Source of the DNA: Ancylobacter dichloromethanicus
Lineage (GTDB): Bacteria > Pseudomonadota > Alphaproteobacteria > Rhizobiales > Xanthobacteraceae
Direction of reading: 5' to 3'
DNA length: 64,000 bases
Assembly: GCF_018390645.1 (NCBI RefSeq)
Contig: NZ_JAHBGC010000017.1
Coordinates: 1-64,000 of the forward strand
The translations under genes and the position numbers were made by a program. Shown in pieces: positions 8,436-16,673 of this stretch. Under the pieces are notes generated by a model, which saw only the letters and a program-made list of their open reading frames with translations, was not told the origin of the DNA and ran no database searches. The stretch's first letter is position 1; each line of letters begins with the position of its first letter.

Positions 8436-9044
8436 ATGGCCGCCATCACCCGTCTGGAAGACCTGCGCGCGCTCTATGGCGAGGCGCGCGAGCGCAGCCG
8501 CCGCAAGGTGCTGCCGGCCATTGACGGGCATTCGCGCACCTTCATCGGCTTCTCGCCGCTGGTCATGCTCTCGTCGATGGGCGCCGATGGGCGCGCCGAC
8601 GTCACCCCTCGCGGCGATGCGCCCGGCTTCGTCACCGTCGAGGACCCCGTCACCCTGCTGCTGCCCGACCGGCCGGGCAACAACCGGCTCGATACGCTGA
8701 CCAATTTGATCGACAATCCCGCCGTGGGCCTGCTGTTCCTCATCCCTGGTATCGACGAGACGCTGCGGGTGAACGGCCGGGCGGAAATCCGCGACGACGC
8801 GGAGCTGCTCGCCCGCTTCGTTGTGAACGGGAAGGCGCCCGCCACCGTGCTGCGCATCGCGGTGGAGGAGGTCTATATCCACTGCGCCAAGGCGCTGATG
8901 CGCTCGGGCGCCTGGGACCCGGCCAGCCACCTGCCGCGCGAGCGCCTGCCCAGCATGGGCGAGATCATGCGCGACCAGCTCGGCATGGCCACCGCCGAGA
9001 CGCAGGCGGAAATGCTGGAGCGCTACCGCGCCACGCTCTACTGA
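8436..9044 (+). CDS. PPOX-type FMN flavoprotein (pyridoxamine 5'-phosphate oxidase-like)
   Basis: 202-residue split-barrel flavin protein of the pyridoxamine-phosphate-oxidase-like superfamily, probably the MSMEG_1061 type of FMN-dependent proteins. Seen: FIGFSPLVMLSSMGADGRADVTPRGDAPGFV, then LLPDRPGNNRLDTLTNLIDNPAVGLLFLIPG, the usual flavin-binding strand and helix. AGAGGA precedes the ATG. It follows phnF by 11 bases and may be co-transcribed with it. The substrate is unknown. Confidence 0.8.
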   Translation: MAAITRLEDLRALYGEARERSRRKVLPAIDGHSRTFIGFSPLVMLSSMGADGRADVTPRGDAPGFVTVEDPVTLLLPDRPGNNRLDTLTNLIDNPAVGLLFLIPGIDETLRVNGRAEIRDDAELLARFVVNGKAPATVLRIAVEEVYIHCAKALMRSGAWDPASHLPRERLPSMGEIMRDQLGMATAETQAEMLERYRATLY

Positions 9045-10150
9045 TCCGGCCCGCTATCATCCCGCCAGATCACCTGCGGGCCGATGTCGGCCAGCGTGCG
9101 GCAGCCGGTGAGCACCATCGCCACCTCGAACTCGCAGCGCAGCAGGTGCAGCACATGGGCGACGCCGGCCGGCCCGGCGACCGCCAGCGCATAAAGGCAC
9201 GGCCGCCCCACCAGTACCGCCCGGGCTCCCAGTGCCAGCGCCTTCAGCACGTCGGTGCCGCGCCTTATCCCGCCATCCATCAGCACCGGCACCCGCCCCG
9301 CCACCTGCCGCACCACGGCGGGCAGCGCATCGAGGCTCGCCGGCACGGTGTCCAGCACCCGCCCGCCATGGTTGGAGACGATCAGCCCGTCGACGCCGTG
9401 GGCGAGCGCGATTTCCGCGTCCTCAGCCGTCATGATGCCCTTGAGTAGGATCGGCAGGAGGGTGAGCGAGCGCAGCCAGGCGATGTCCTCCCAGCGCGCC
9501 GCCACGTCGAGAAAGCCGCGGAACATCAGGCTTTCGCCCAAAGCCGCCTCGGCGATGTAACTGGTGTGCAGGCCGCGCAGATTGGCGTGCTCGGAGAGCT
9601 TGGGGCCGCGATAGCCCGCGCGCTGCTCGCGGTTGCGCAGGCTGTGGACGGGGGCGTCCACCGTCACCACCAGCGCGCCATAGCCCGCCGCCTCGGCCCG
9701 CCGCACCAGGTCGGCGGTAAAGCCGCGATCGTGCTGGATATAGAGCTGGAACCACAGCGGCGCACGCGCGGCGCCGGCGATCTCCTCCAGCGTGACGTCG
9801 GATTCGGTGCTCGCCACCATGCCGGCCTTCGCCCCGCCGGCCCCGACCACGGTGGCGATCTCCGCCTCCGGCACGGCGAGGCCGTGATGGGCGGTCGGCG
9901 CGACCAGTATGGGGTGGGCGAAGGACTGGCCGAACAGGGTCTGCCCGGTGCCGCCGCCGGTAAAGCTGGCAAGCACGCGCGGGGCCAGCCGCACCCGCTC
10001 GAACGCCTCGCGGTTCCAGCGCAGCGTCGTCTCGTCGCCCGCGCCGCCGGCATAATAGGCGAAGGCCGCCTCGCTCAACCGCCCGCGCGCCAGCGCCTCG
10101 TAGTCCTCCGCCGCCACCACGCCGGGCGGTATCACGTAATCCCTCGACAT
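9038..10150 (-). CDS. FMN-dependent alpha-hydroxy acid oxidase/dehydrogenase
   Basis: TIM-barrel flavoenzyme of the lactate oxidase / glycolate oxidase / LldD family, which oxidises L-2-hydroxy acids. Seen: AYYAGGAGDETTLR at the N-terminus, LWFQLYIQHDRG, the catalytic SNHGGR-LD histidine/arginine motif, and DGGIRRGTDVLKALALGA with GRPCLY for phosphate binding. I start at MSRDYV (10150), preceded by GGGGAC; 370 residues, normal. It converges on the preceding flavoprotein gene with a seven-base 3' overlap. The exact substrate (lactate, glycolate, mandelate) is not determined. Confidence 0.88.
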   Translation of the reverse strand: MSRDYVIPPGVVAAEDYEALARGRLSEAAFAYYAGGAGDETTLRWNREAFERVRLAPRVLASFTGGGTGQTLFGQSFAHPILVAPTAHHGLAVPEAEIATVVGAGGAKAGMVASTESDVTLEEIAGAARAPLWFQLYIQHDRGFTADLVRRAEAAGYGALVVTVDAPVHSLRNREQRAGYRGPKLSEHANLRGLHTSYIAEAALGESLMFRGFLDVAARWEDIAWLRSLTLLPILLKGIMTAEDAEIALAHGVDGLIVSNHGGRVLDTVPASLDALPAVVRQVAGRVPVLMDGGIRRGTDVLKALALGARAVLVGRPCLYALAVAGPAGVAHVLHLLRCEFEVAMVLTGCRTLADIGPQVIWRDDSGPDQ

Positions 10151-10347
10151 GCCGTCCCCGATGCCGCCCGCGCCTGGAGGCGCCGCGCCGCGAAACACCC
10201 CCGCAGCGCCGCTGTTCGACGCGCCCGCCCCGCTTCATAATCGCTTGGGCGCGATGGTACAGCCCCGGGGCGCCGCGAACGGCCCGTTAACCGGACGGCG
10301 CCATGATGGGGCGACAGCAGGCGGGCAGGCAACGGGGACCGACTTCG

Positions 10348-10962
10348 ATGGACGACGAGCGCCTGCGAGGCGAGACGCCCGGCCTGTCGCTGCGCGAGGC
10401 GATCCGCGCCGCCCGCCTGGAGGCGGCCGAGCGTTCGGGCGTCATCGTCGAACTGCGCGACGCCACCCTCGCCCGCCTGTCCATGCTGAACGAACTGCTC
10501 GACCCGGTCTTCGCGCAGGTGCCGCTGGAGCATGTCGACCTGTTCGACCGCGGCCTGATGCCCGGGGAGATTCCGCGCCTGTTCATCGACATGGTGGCCC
10601 ATGTGACGCTGGCCCGCGACCGCCGCACCTACCGCTTCCTGCAGGATACGCGCTCGGGCCGCCATGTGCTGGCCGAGAGCACCAATCCCAACGACATCGT
10701 CGACGCGGTGACGCGCTACATCGCGCGTCGGCTGATCGCCCGCGAACAGGCCATGGTCAGCATCGGCGCACCACCGGAGATGGAGGCGGCGACGCCGCAT
10801 CCGGCGCCGCACCATGCCGTGGCGGCCGCGGCGGCGGAGAAGCCGGAGGCCCGGCGCGGCGGCCCCCTGCCCTTCCTACTCGGGCTCGTTCTCGGGGCGC
10901 TGGCCATGGTGGCGGCGATAGCCCTCTATCCCGAGATCACCGCCCGCCTGTCGCTTCCGTGA
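10348..10962 (+). CDS. Conserved hypothetical protein with C-terminal membrane anchor
   Basis: 204 residues, not assigned to a named family. A soluble, charged region (about 1-165) containing a FIDMVAHVTLARDRRTYRFLQDT segment is followed by an Ala/His/Glu-rich linker and one hydrophobic helix (LPFLLGLVLGALAMVAAIALY) near the C-terminus, so it is probably tail-anchored in the inner membrane. Start chosen at 10348 with GGGGAC upstream. Its 3' end overlaps the convergent phosphoesterase gene by 26 bases. Confidence 0.65.
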   Translation: MDDERLRGETPGLSLREAIRAARLEAAERSGVIVELRDATLARLSMLNELLDPVFAQVPLEHVDLFDRGLMPGEIPRLFIDMVAHVTLARDRRTYRFLQDTRSGRHVLAESTNPNDIVDAVTRYIARRLIAREQAMVSIGAPPEMEAATPHPAPHHAVAAAAAEKPEARRGGPLPFLLGLVLGALAMVAAIALYPEITARLSLP

Positions 10963-11878
10963 GCACCCGGGTGCCGCGCGAGCCGACCGCCGCGTCGCCG
11001 CGCTGGAAGCCGCGTGCCTCCATGGTGCAGCGCCAGGGGAACGCGCCCTCCGCCACCCGCTCGATGCGGTAGAGGTGGTAGCCGCCCGGCCAGTGCCGGT
11101 CTTCCGGCCCGGCGGCGAAGGAAGGCGCCTCGACCACCGGGATCAGCCCGGAATCCGGCCCCGGGATCCTCTCCACCATGGGCACATGGTCATGGCCGCA
11201 GATGACCAGCTCGGCGCCGTGGCGGGCCAGCACCTCGCGCACCGCCGCCTCGTCGATCAGCCGCTTGTGGCCGGCGCGCAGGCCGGCGGGGGGGTGATGG
11301 ATCATCACCACACGGAACAGCCCCTCGGCGCCGAGCACGTCCAGCGCCGCGCCGAGCCGCTCGCGCTGCGCCCGCCCGACCTTGCCCGTCGCCATGAAGG
11401 GGCGGGTGGGAATGGCGGAGGAGACGCCGACGAGGGCGATGTCGCCGCGCCGGCGCACGAAGGGAAAGGCGCTCTCGTCGGTGACGTCGCCATTCACCCC
11501 GTCGCCGCGCATGTAGTCGCCCCAGTTGAGCAGCGAATGATGGGCGGTCGAGCGTACATAGGCATCGTGATTGCCCGGCACGACGGTCACGTCCGGCCCG
11601 GCGCCGAGCGACTTCAGGAAGTTCAGCCCGGTGGCGAATTCGGCGGCGAGGCCGACATTCACCAGGTCGCCGGTCACCGCGATGTGGTCGGGCGCCATCG
11701 CCTTGATGTCGTCGACCAGCAGGTCGATCGTGGCGATGGAAAATCGATGCTGGCGGCCCCGCCGCCAGTTGAGCACGCCAAGCGCCCGCTTGCCCGCCAG
11801 CTCGGCGAAGCGGGCGCGCGGCAGCGGTCCAAGATGGGCGTCGGTGACATGGGCAAGGACAAACACGGGGCACTCCAT
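10937..11878 (-). CDS. Metallophosphoesterase (calcineurin-like)
   Basis: 313-residue metal-dependent phosphoesterase. The five family motifs are present in order: DAHLG, GDLVN, GNHDAY, a VVMIHHPP histidine and GHDHVP. They bind two metal ions and hydrolyse phosphomonoesters or diesters. The frame is open further upstream, but ATG at 11878 (MECPVFVLAHVTDAHL) begins just before the first motif. It is divergent from the Nudix gene. The natural substrate is unknown; class III cyclic nucleotide phosphodiesterase-like activity is possible. Confidence 0.87.
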   Translation of the reverse strand: MECPVFVLAHVTDAHLGPLPRARFAELAGKRALGVLNWRRGRQHRFSIATIDLLVDDIKAMAPDHIAVTGDLVNVGLAAEFATGLNFLKSLGAGPDVTVVPGNHDAYVRSTAHHSLLNWGDYMRGDGVNGDVTDESAFPFVRRRGDIALVGVSSAIPTRPFMATGKVGRAQRERLGAALDVLGAEGLFRVVMIHHPPAGLRAGHKRLIDEAAVREVLARHGAELVICGHDHVPMVERIPGPDSGLIPVVEAPSFAAGPEDRHWPGGYHLYRIERVAEGAFPWRCTMEARGFQRGDAAVGSRGTRVLTEATGGR

Positions 11879-11953
11879 ACCAGCCCGGAGCGGGGGAAGG
11901 AAAGCACGCGCGGCGATGCTCTTGCCGGAACGCATGCGCCCGCACCGGCGCCG

Positions 11954-12418
11954 ATGCCGGCCTCGCGCCGGCTTCTGGTGCGGCTCATCCACCTCTGGGG
12001 CCGCTGGACCCGCGGCGTCACATTGGGCGTTCGCGCCGTGGTGCTCGACGCGAATGGCGCGGTGCTGCTGCTGCGCCACACCTATGTGCCCGGCTGGCAC
12101 CTGCCCGGCGGCGCCGTCGACCCCGGCGAGACCGCCGAGGCCGCGCTGCTGCGCGAACTGTTCGAGGAGACCGCTGTCACGGCCACGGAGCCGCCGCGGC
12201 TGCACGGCCTGCTGCTGAACCTCCATCTCGGTGCCCGCGACCATGTCGCGGTCTATGTGGTCGAGCGTTTCGAGCGCGGCACGGCGCGGGTGCCGAATCG
12301 CGAGATCGCCGAGATCGGCGTCTTCGCTCCCCACGCCCTGCCGCCGGACACCACCCCGGCCACGCGCCGGCGCCTCGTCGAAGTGCTGGAAGGCCGGCCT
12401 GCCGCCGCACATTGGTGA
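11954..12418 (+). CDS. Nudix hydrolase
   Basis: 154 residues. The Nudix box is seen as GGAVDPGETAEAALLRELFEE, with TAV where GxU is usual, so the last glycine is an alanine. It hydrolyses nucleoside diphosphates linked to another moiety; the specificity is unknown. The N-terminal VRLIHLWGRWTRGVTLGVRAVV segment is common in a Hyphomicrobiales subgroup. Start taken at 11954; an in-frame ATG at 11848 would overlap the divergent phosphoesterase start. Confidence 0.87.
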   Translation: MPASRRLLVRLIHLWGRWTRGVTLGVRAVVLDANGAVLLLRHTYVPGWHLPGGAVDPGETAEAALLRELFEETAVTATEPPRLHGLLLNLHLGARDHVAVYVVERFERGTARVPNREIAEIGVFAPHALPPDTTPATRRRLVEVLEGRPAAAHW

Positions 12419-12448
12419 GGGCATCGCGGCCAAGGCGGCTTTCCCGCC

Positions 12449-12477
12449 TTGACACCGTCCGGGCCGCTTCCTTATAT
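12449..12477 (+). promoter_or_regulatory. Sigma-70-type promoter of tRNA-Met
   Basis: TTGACA at 12449-12454, exactly 17 bases, then TTATAT at 12472-12477, 50 bases before the tRNA. This is the best consensus promoter noticed in the window. An AAGGCGG..CCGCCTT hairpin (12432-12450) just upstream probably ends the Nudix transcript. Confidence 0.75.
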
Positions 12478-12527
12478 CGCGCCACTTCGCAGGTCGGCCC
12501 TCGCTGGATCGATGGCCGGTTTGTTGT

Positions 12528-12604
12528 GGCGGGGTAGCTCAGCTGGTTAGAGCACGGGAATCATAATCCTGGGGTCGGGGGTTCAAGTCCCTCTCCCGCT
12601 ACCA
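12528..12604 (+). tRNA. tRNA-Met (anticodon CAT)
   Basis: All arms can be drawn: acceptor GGCGGGG with TCCCGCT (G-U at both ends), D arm GCTC/GAGC, anticodon stem CGGGA/TCCTG with loop ATCATAA (anticodon CAT), T arm GGGGG/CCCTC with TTCAAGT, discriminator A and encoded CCA. An elongator methionine tRNA is most likely; tRNA-Ile2 (lysidine) also has a genomic CAT anticodon and cannot be fully excluded by eye. Its 3' part is the phage attachment site, and the gene stays intact after integration. Confidence 0.93.
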
Positions 12605-12605
12605 C
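12559..12605. other. attL core (47 bp) within tRNA-Met
   Basis: Starts at AATCATAATCC (anticodon loop) and ends at GCTACCAC, one base past the tRNA CCA. It is identical over 47 bases to 50843-50889. The left copy keeps the tRNA whole, so the phage brought its own copy of the tRNA 3' end. Confidence 0.95.
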
Positions 12606-12664
12606 TCGAACCCGAGACATATCAACGGGTTAGCGAAGTCTTCCAGAAGAACGGTTAGAGAACA

Positions 12665-12749
12665 TGCGACGCCTCGTGCGACTTTCGCCGGGGGTCGTAC
12701 GACCGCATGTGCGACCTTTGTTCTCAGACCCCATGAATCGGCATGCGAC
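12665..12749. repeat. TGCGAC repeats beside attL, candidate integrase arm sites
   Basis: TGCGAC occurs at 12665, 12677, 12710 and 12744, the second and third as GTGCGAC, with a GTCGTACGAC palindrome at 12694-12703. Spacings of 12, 33 and 34 bases are close to whole helical turns. They lie in the 165-base gap between attL and the integrase stop. Similar copies lie beside attR. Arm-type binding is inferred from position. Confidence 0.5.
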
Positions 12750-12770
12750 GGACACGGGATTTCCCGGTCG

Positions 12771-14093
12771 TCACAGCACGCTGCCGCGCTGTTCCATCCA
12801 CGCCACCATCTTGCCGATCGCCGTATCGGCCATCTCCGGGTGCAGCGCCAGATAGTGCTTGAGCACGTTGTGGATCGAGGCCAGCGAGTGGCCGGTGATC
12901 GAGGCGATTTGCAGCTCGTTGCAGCCTGCCCTTGCGAGCCACGTCACGGCGGTGTCGCGCAGGTCCTGGTCGCGCTTGGTGGCGACCGAGGGGCAGGGCT
13001 GCAGCCGCCAGTTCTCGCCGCCGTTCGGCCTTTCCGGGCCGATGCGCAGGGTGCCGTCGTCATTCTCGACCAGGCCGCGCGCGGCGACCTCGCGCACCCT
13101 GGTGAATACATGCTTGTACCAGTCGCGCAGGAAGGGGCGGCGGGCGGTCTCGTCCACGATGACGAGGCGACGGGCGCGTGCGTCCGCCTCTGCCTGCGGC
13201 TCCTTGCCCTCCGGCCGGCCGACAAGCGGTTTGGAAAAACGCCGGCGCTCGGCGGCTTCCAGCCTGGCGGCGAGCTGCGGCGTCGCCGGGATGGCGACGA
13301 TGGCGCCGGTCTTGGACTGGCGGAACACCAGGCGCTTGGCATCGTCCGTGCCGGCGCGCTCATAGGCCAGCCGGTCATTCTGCCGCTGGCCGGTGAACAG
13401 GCCGAACAGCACGGCGTCGCCGATTTCCGGCCGCGCCCAGGCATCGGCGGCGGCGACCATGGCGGCAATCTCGTGGTCTTCCCACACGCACAGGCGCGGC
13501 TCCAGCATCGGCTTCTCCAGCCCGATCCACGGATTGATGCTGATGCCGCCGCGCCCGCGCGCCTTGGCCCATTTCCACAGGGAGGAGAGCACCGCCACGG
13601 CCGAGCGGGCGGCGGCGAGGCCGCGATCTTCCCACATGCGGTCGAAGATCGCCTGCGCCAGCTGCGGCGTGATCGCCGGCGGCGGCTCCTGGCCAAGGGC
13701 GGGATCGTATTTCCACAGGCTCGCCAGCTTGCCCTTGTAATCCGCCGAGGTGACGGGCGAGAGGCCCGCTTCCACCCGCTTGCCCTTGACGGTGCCGCCC
13801 TTGAACTTCGGGCTTTCGAACCATTCGTCCGCGAGCCCCTGTAGGGTCTGGTGGCGCGGGCGACGGAGGGCGGGCAGGCGGCCGGTCTGCGCCTTCGCCC
13901 TGCGGCGGCCGGCGACCTCGTCGGCGCGCGCCTGCGCCCATTCCGCCGCTTCCTGCGGGGTGAACCAGGCGCCGCCGGGGTGGCGCAAATCCTCGCCCCT
14001 GTAGCCGAGCTTGCGGAGCTTGGGCCCCGGGTTGAACCGGGGCCGGCCCTCGCGCCAGCTGACATTTGGAATGCGTATGGTGAGCTTCGCCAT
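12771..14093 (-). CDS. int: Tyrosine-type integrase
   Basis: Catalyses site-specific recombination between attP and the tRNA-Met attB. 440 residues from the ATG at 14093. The catalytic core has GQRQNDR (arginine I), a lysine in FRQSKTGA, DLRDTAV (arginine II), ITGHSL and the nucleophile in VLKHYLAL. The first histidine of the usual HxLR box is a glutamine here, as in other phage integrases of this group. An N-terminal SAM-like core-binding region precedes it. The 3' end faces attL, the standard arrangement for tRNA-integrating phages. It is the last gene of the minus-strand operon. Confidence 0.92.
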   Translation of the reverse strand: MAKLTIRIPNVSWREGRPRFNPGPKLRKLGYRGEDLRHPGGAWFTPQEAAEWAQARADEVAGRRRAKAQTGRLPALRRPRHQTLQGLADEWFESPKFKGGTVKGKRVEAGLSPVTSADYKGKLASLWKYDPALGQEPPPAITPQLAQAIFDRMWEDRGLAAARSAVAVLSSLWKWAKARGRGGISINPWIGLEKPMLEPRLCVWEDHEIAAMVAAADAWARPEIGDAVLFGLFTGQRQNDRLAYERAGTDDAKRLVFRQSKTGAIVAIPATPQLAARLEAAERRRFSKPLVGRPEGKEPQAEADARARRLVIVDETARRPFLRDWYKHVFTRVREVAARGLVENDDGTLRIGPERPNGGENWRLQPCPSVATKRDQDLRDTAVTWLARAGCNELQIASITGHSLASIHNVLKHYLALHPEMADTAIGKMVAWMEQRGSVL

Positions 14094-14167
14094 GATCGCG
14101 GACCCCCCGCCCCTGCCCGTCTGCACGGGGGGCGAGGATAACGGCTTGCGGACGCGCGTCGAGCGGG

Positions 14168-14389
14168 TCATGTGGATGGCTCCTTGGGCAACGGATCGCC
14201 GAATTCCACATGGTTCAAAGCCGCCGCGATCCGCGGGCCCGCGTCGCCTGAGACGTGCTCTTCGATGCGGCACACGGAGAAGCCTATCGAGAGCGAGCGT
14301 CGGCCATCAGACTGGATCTTCTCGGTCGGAGCTTTCCAGACCTTGCCGTTCTTGAAGTGGTAGCGGCCATCGCAGGTGTGAACGCTCAT
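14168..14389 (-). CDS. Small hypothetical phage protein
   Basis: 73 residues with no family recognised. The N-terminus MSVHTCDGRYHFKNGKVWKAPTEKI suggests a small beta-rich domain. ATGA overlap with the gene upstream and close spacing to the integrase indicate that it is translated as part of the lysogeny operon. A directionality factor is possible by position but unsupported by sequence. Confidence 0.6.
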   Translation of the reverse strand: MSVHTCDGRYHFKNGKVWKAPTEKIQSDGRRSLSIGFSVCRIEEHVSGDAGPRIAAALNHVEFGDPLPKEPST

Positions 14390-14622
14390 GCCGCCCTCCC
14401 CGCGCCTTCCTGCCGTGCCTGCCGGCCCTCGCGGGTGATGACCCGCATGGCGCCGGCCTGGCGCGGCGCCACCAGCCCGCGCGTTTCCAGCGCATCCATG
14501 GTCGCCGGCGCGATGAAGTCGGCCTGTCTCTCATGCACGCGCCAGCCGCGCGGCACCCGCCGCGCCGTGCCCGTGGGCGCCAGAAGATCCAGCGCCGCGA
14601 GCATCAGGGGGGAGAGCTTCAT
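14386..14622 (-). CDS. Small phage protein, possible winged-helix
   Basis: 78 residues: MKLSPLMLAALDLLAPTGTARRVPRG..ATMDALETRGLVAPRQAGAMRVITREGRQA. The helix, helix and LETRGLV..hairpin pattern resembles a compact winged-helix DNA-binding fold, a pattern-based guess. It has four-base ATGA overlaps with both neighbours in the minus-strand operon. Confidence 0.65.
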   Translation of the reverse strand: MKLSPLMLAALDLLAPTGTARRVPRGWRVHERQADFIAPATMDALETRGLVAPRQAGAMRVITREGRQARQEGAGRAA

Positions 14623-14921
14623 GCCGTCCTCCCCTGATCCAGCTTCCGATAGGCGGCGTTTATCCAGTTGAGCAGCACGCCGGCCGCGCCGGCGGTGCAG
14701 CTGCTGCTGACGCCAGCTATGGAAAGCTTGTGTCCATCCCAGCGGTTGGACCATCGCGCGCCATGGTCTGCCGCGAGCCGGCCGAGCAGCTGCTCGGCAG
14801 CCTCCCCGCGCGCCTTGTAGGTCGAGAGAACACCGACCTCGATGGGCGGCAGTGCCGCATATCCAGCCTTGACGTGATGCACGAGCGCCAGCAGCTCGGG
14901 GCCGGTGAGCCTCTTCTTCAT
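14619..14921 (-). CDS. Hypothetical phage protein
   Basis: 100 residues, no family recognised. It contains SIAGVSSSCTAGAAGVLLNWINAAYRKL in the C-terminal half and a KRLTGPELLALVHHVKAGYAALP helix at the start. Four-base overlaps at both ends make it a real member of the operon. Function unknown. Confidence 0.65.
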   Translation of the reverse strand: MKKRLTGPELLALVHHVKAGYAALPPIEVGVLSTYKARGEAAEQLLGRLAADHGARWSNRWDGHKLSIAGVSSSCTAGAAGVLLNWINAAYRKLDQGRTA

Positions 14922-15181
14922 GCCGCGCTCCTCTCGCCGGCGCCGGCGGCGCGGAAGTGTGCCAGCACGAACAGGCGCAGGGCCGAGGACAGGTTGCCCC
15001 GGCCGGAGGCGCCGAGCCGGCGGTTGGCGTCGATGAACGAGACCAGGTCGGCGATGGTCTGGCGGCGGAGGGCGGCGATCTCCTTGATCGCGGTCCAGAA
15101 CTCCTCTTCCAGCGAGACGCTGGTCTTGTGCCCGCCAATGACGACGGAGCGCTTGGCGACGGGGCTGGCGATTTCAGACAT
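14918..15181 (-). CDS. Ribbon-helix-helix DNA-binding protein
   Basis: 87 residues. RSVVIGGHKTSVSLEEEFW followed by KEIAALRRQTIADLVSFID fits a ribbon-helix-helix (Arc/CopG-like, RHH_4) domain: a DNA-contacting strand, then two helices. Such proteins in phages are usually repressors, and it could autoregulate the operon or control the antirepressor as Arc and Mnt do in P22; that role is speculation. ATG at 15181 chosen, overlapping the upstream gene by eight bases. Confidence 0.75.
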   Translation of the reverse strand: MSEIASPVAKRSVVIGGHKTSVSLEEEFWTAIKEIAALRRQTIADLVSFIDANRRLGASGRGNLSSALRLFVLAHFRAAGAGERSAA

Positions 15182-15479
15182 GAGAGGCTCCATAGCGGCC
15201 GGCCAGCCGCGCGCTGGCGGCGGCGATGGCATCGGGGGAAAAGGCGGGATCGAGCGCGCTGTCATTGGCCGCCGGCGACGGGCCGGCGGGCGCATGGCGC
15301 GGGTCGCGCAGCCAGGCTTCCACCTGGGCCCGCGACCACAGCTTGGGCTTGCGGCCCGGCAATGCCGGGGGAAAGCCCTGTTCGTCCTCCAGCCGGCGCA
15401 GATGGCGCGAGGTGGTGGGCACCGTGCGGCGGAAGGCGGCGGCGAGGTCCGCCAGCGTCATGGTGAGGGGCGCGCTCAT
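15174..15479 (-). CDS. HTH protein, MerR/excisionase-like
   Basis: 101 residues. MTLADLAAAFRRTVPTTSRHLRRLEDEQGFPPALPGRKPKLWSRAQVEAWL is the compact helix-turn-helix plus wing of the AlpA/MerR/Xis group that reads a short DNA site. Position upstream of the integrase in the same transcript makes it the best excisionase candidate in the prophage. The C-terminus (AAASARLAGRYGA) is low-complexity. Confidence 0.7.
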   Translation of the reverse strand: MSAPLTMTLADLAAAFRRTVPTTSRHLRRLEDEQGFPPALPGRKPKLWSRAQVEAWLRDPRHAPAGPSPAANDSALDPAFSPDAIAAASARLAGRYGASHV

Positions 15480-15841
15480 TGCGGTTCGCCCCCCAGGGGA
15501 TAGTGCAGCCCGGGCAGGCGCACGGGTGGCGGCGCCAGCTCCATCATCACCTGCCGGCCGATGGCCTCCAGCAGCATGAGGCCCACCTCCTGCGGCTGGT
15601 CCGTCTGGTTGGCCAGCGTGACTATCTGGCGGGCGATGTGGACGCTGGCGCCCTCCATCATCGCGTCTCCGGCGGTGCCGCGCCGGGCCTCCTCCGCCGC
15701 GAGCGCGCCGAGCTGCACGGGGGCATAGACCCCGCACAGGCGCCAGAACACGCCCTCGGCGCCGAGCAGCCTGGAGCCCTCGGCAATCTGCCGCGCCAGC
15801 GCGAGGCGCTGGGCGGTGGCTTCCTTGATGGCGGCCGTCAT
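15476..15841 (-). CDS. Hypothetical phage protein
   Basis: 121 residues, mostly helical (EATAQRLALARQIAEGSRLLGAEGVFWRLCGVY..), not assigned to a family. ATGA overlaps at both ends with its neighbours in the minus-strand operon. No transmembrane segment or known motif is seen. Confidence 0.6.
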   Translation of the reverse strand: MTAAIKEATAQRLALARQIAEGSRLLGAEGVFWRLCGVYAPVQLGALAAEEARRGTAGDAMMEGASVHIARQIVTLANQTDQPQEVGLMLLEAIGRQVMMELAPPPVRLPGLHYPLGGEPQ

Positions 15842-16239
15842 GACGGGGTGCCCATGCGCGTGACCTCGAAGGGGCCGCTTTCGGTGATCATCACCCGCAG
15901 GCCTTCGGCCTTGCCTGATATGGCGGCCTCGAACTGCTCGCGCAGCATTTCGTGAAAATGCTTCGCCACGCTGCAGACGATGCGCGGGTCCTTCGACGCA
16001 TAGACCAGCGCGTTGACCATCAGCGTGCAGCAGATGGTGGTCACGGCCTGCACCAGGTCCGCCCGGTCGGAGCGGCGAAGGGTCTCCTCGAAGATCGCCA
16101 GCGTCGCCGGCTCGGCGAAGGCGAGCGCCAGCCGGCCGTGAATGCCTTCGATCCCCTCCATGCCCGCCTGCTTGGCATAGGCGGCGGCCATGCGGGCGAA
16201 GTCCTCCGCGATGGCCGGGTCTAAATCTCGAACGCTCAT
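15838..16239 (-). CDS. Hypothetical phage protein, first gene of the lysogeny operon
   Basis: 133 residues, helical, with no recognised family. AGGG lies about nine bases before the ATG at 16239; the ATG at 16248 sits directly on that site and is less likely. The AT-rich region with TGCAGAT repeats upstream (16306-16370) probably controls it, linking the integrase operon to the repressor. Confidence 0.6.
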   Translation of the reverse strand: MSVRDLDPAIAEDFARMAAAYAKQAGMEGIEGIHGRLALAFAEPATLAIFEETLRRSDRADLVQAVTTICCTLMVNALVYASKDPRIVCSVAKHFHEMLREQFEAAISGKAEGLRVMITESGPFEVTRMGTPS

Positions 16240-16305
16240 GTCGTGCATCCCTGCCCGGCCCGCAGGCGGCGCCCGCGAAGCAGCCAGACACCGGCACGAT
16301 ATATG

Positions 16306-16370
16306 TGCAGATTGCAGACTGCAAGAATGCAGATTAGTGCGAACTTAATTTCTCAATGGATGCATCTGCA
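16306..16370. promoter_or_regulatory. TGCAGAT repeat cluster between divergent prophage transcripts
   Basis: TGCAGAT at 16306-16312 and 16328-16334, the palindrome TTGCAG-A-CTGCAA at 16312-16324, and ATCTGCA at 16364-16370. The same half-site makes the perfect palindrome at 17442-17459 beside the repressor. The cluster sits between the minus-strand integrase operon and the plus-strand membrane gene, so repressor control of both is the simplest reading. Confidence 0.65.
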
Positions 16371-16411
16371 TATCTCGCTACCATCCTTCCCTTGTGGATG
16401 GAGCGTCGCGG

Positions 16412-16672
16412 ATGGGCTGGTTTGAGAGTTGGGCGGACGAACTCTGGACAGGACTAAACGTCATTGCCTTCACGCTACCTTTGCTGGCGGCGCGTTCAAC
16501 CTATGAAAATCAACGAGAACGGTTAGCTGTTTGGGAGGAATATGGACGTCGTATACCTAGGCTTGCCCTATGGCTGCCGGCATTGACGACGCTGATTGTT
16601 CTCTATGGACTTTGCGCAGTGGTTTATTATTTCACCGGATTTCCGGCGTGGTTCCGCTGGATACTTGGTTAA
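16412..16672 (+). CDS. Small two-helix membrane protein between repressor and integrase operon
   Basis: 86 residues with two hydrophobic helices (about residues 14-27 and 54-76) separated by a charged YENQRERLAVWEEYGRRIP loop. No family recognised. Base composition is visibly more AT-rich than its neighbours, typical of a moron. GGAG lies six bases before the ATG at 16412. Its stop is one base from the stop of the convergent repressor gene. An exclusion function during lysogeny is a guess from location and topology. Confidence 0.6.
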   Translation: MGWFESWADELWTGLNVIAFTLPLLAARSTYENQRERLAVWEEYGRRIPRLALWLPALTTLIVLYGLCAVVYYFTGFPAWFRWILG

Positions 16673-16673
16673 C

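Noticed and set aside
14094..14273. Longer integrase start at 14273
   Set aside because: It would overlap the 73-residue gene at 14168-14389 completely out of frame and adds no conserved sequence; ATG at 14093 begins with the usual integrase N-terminus.
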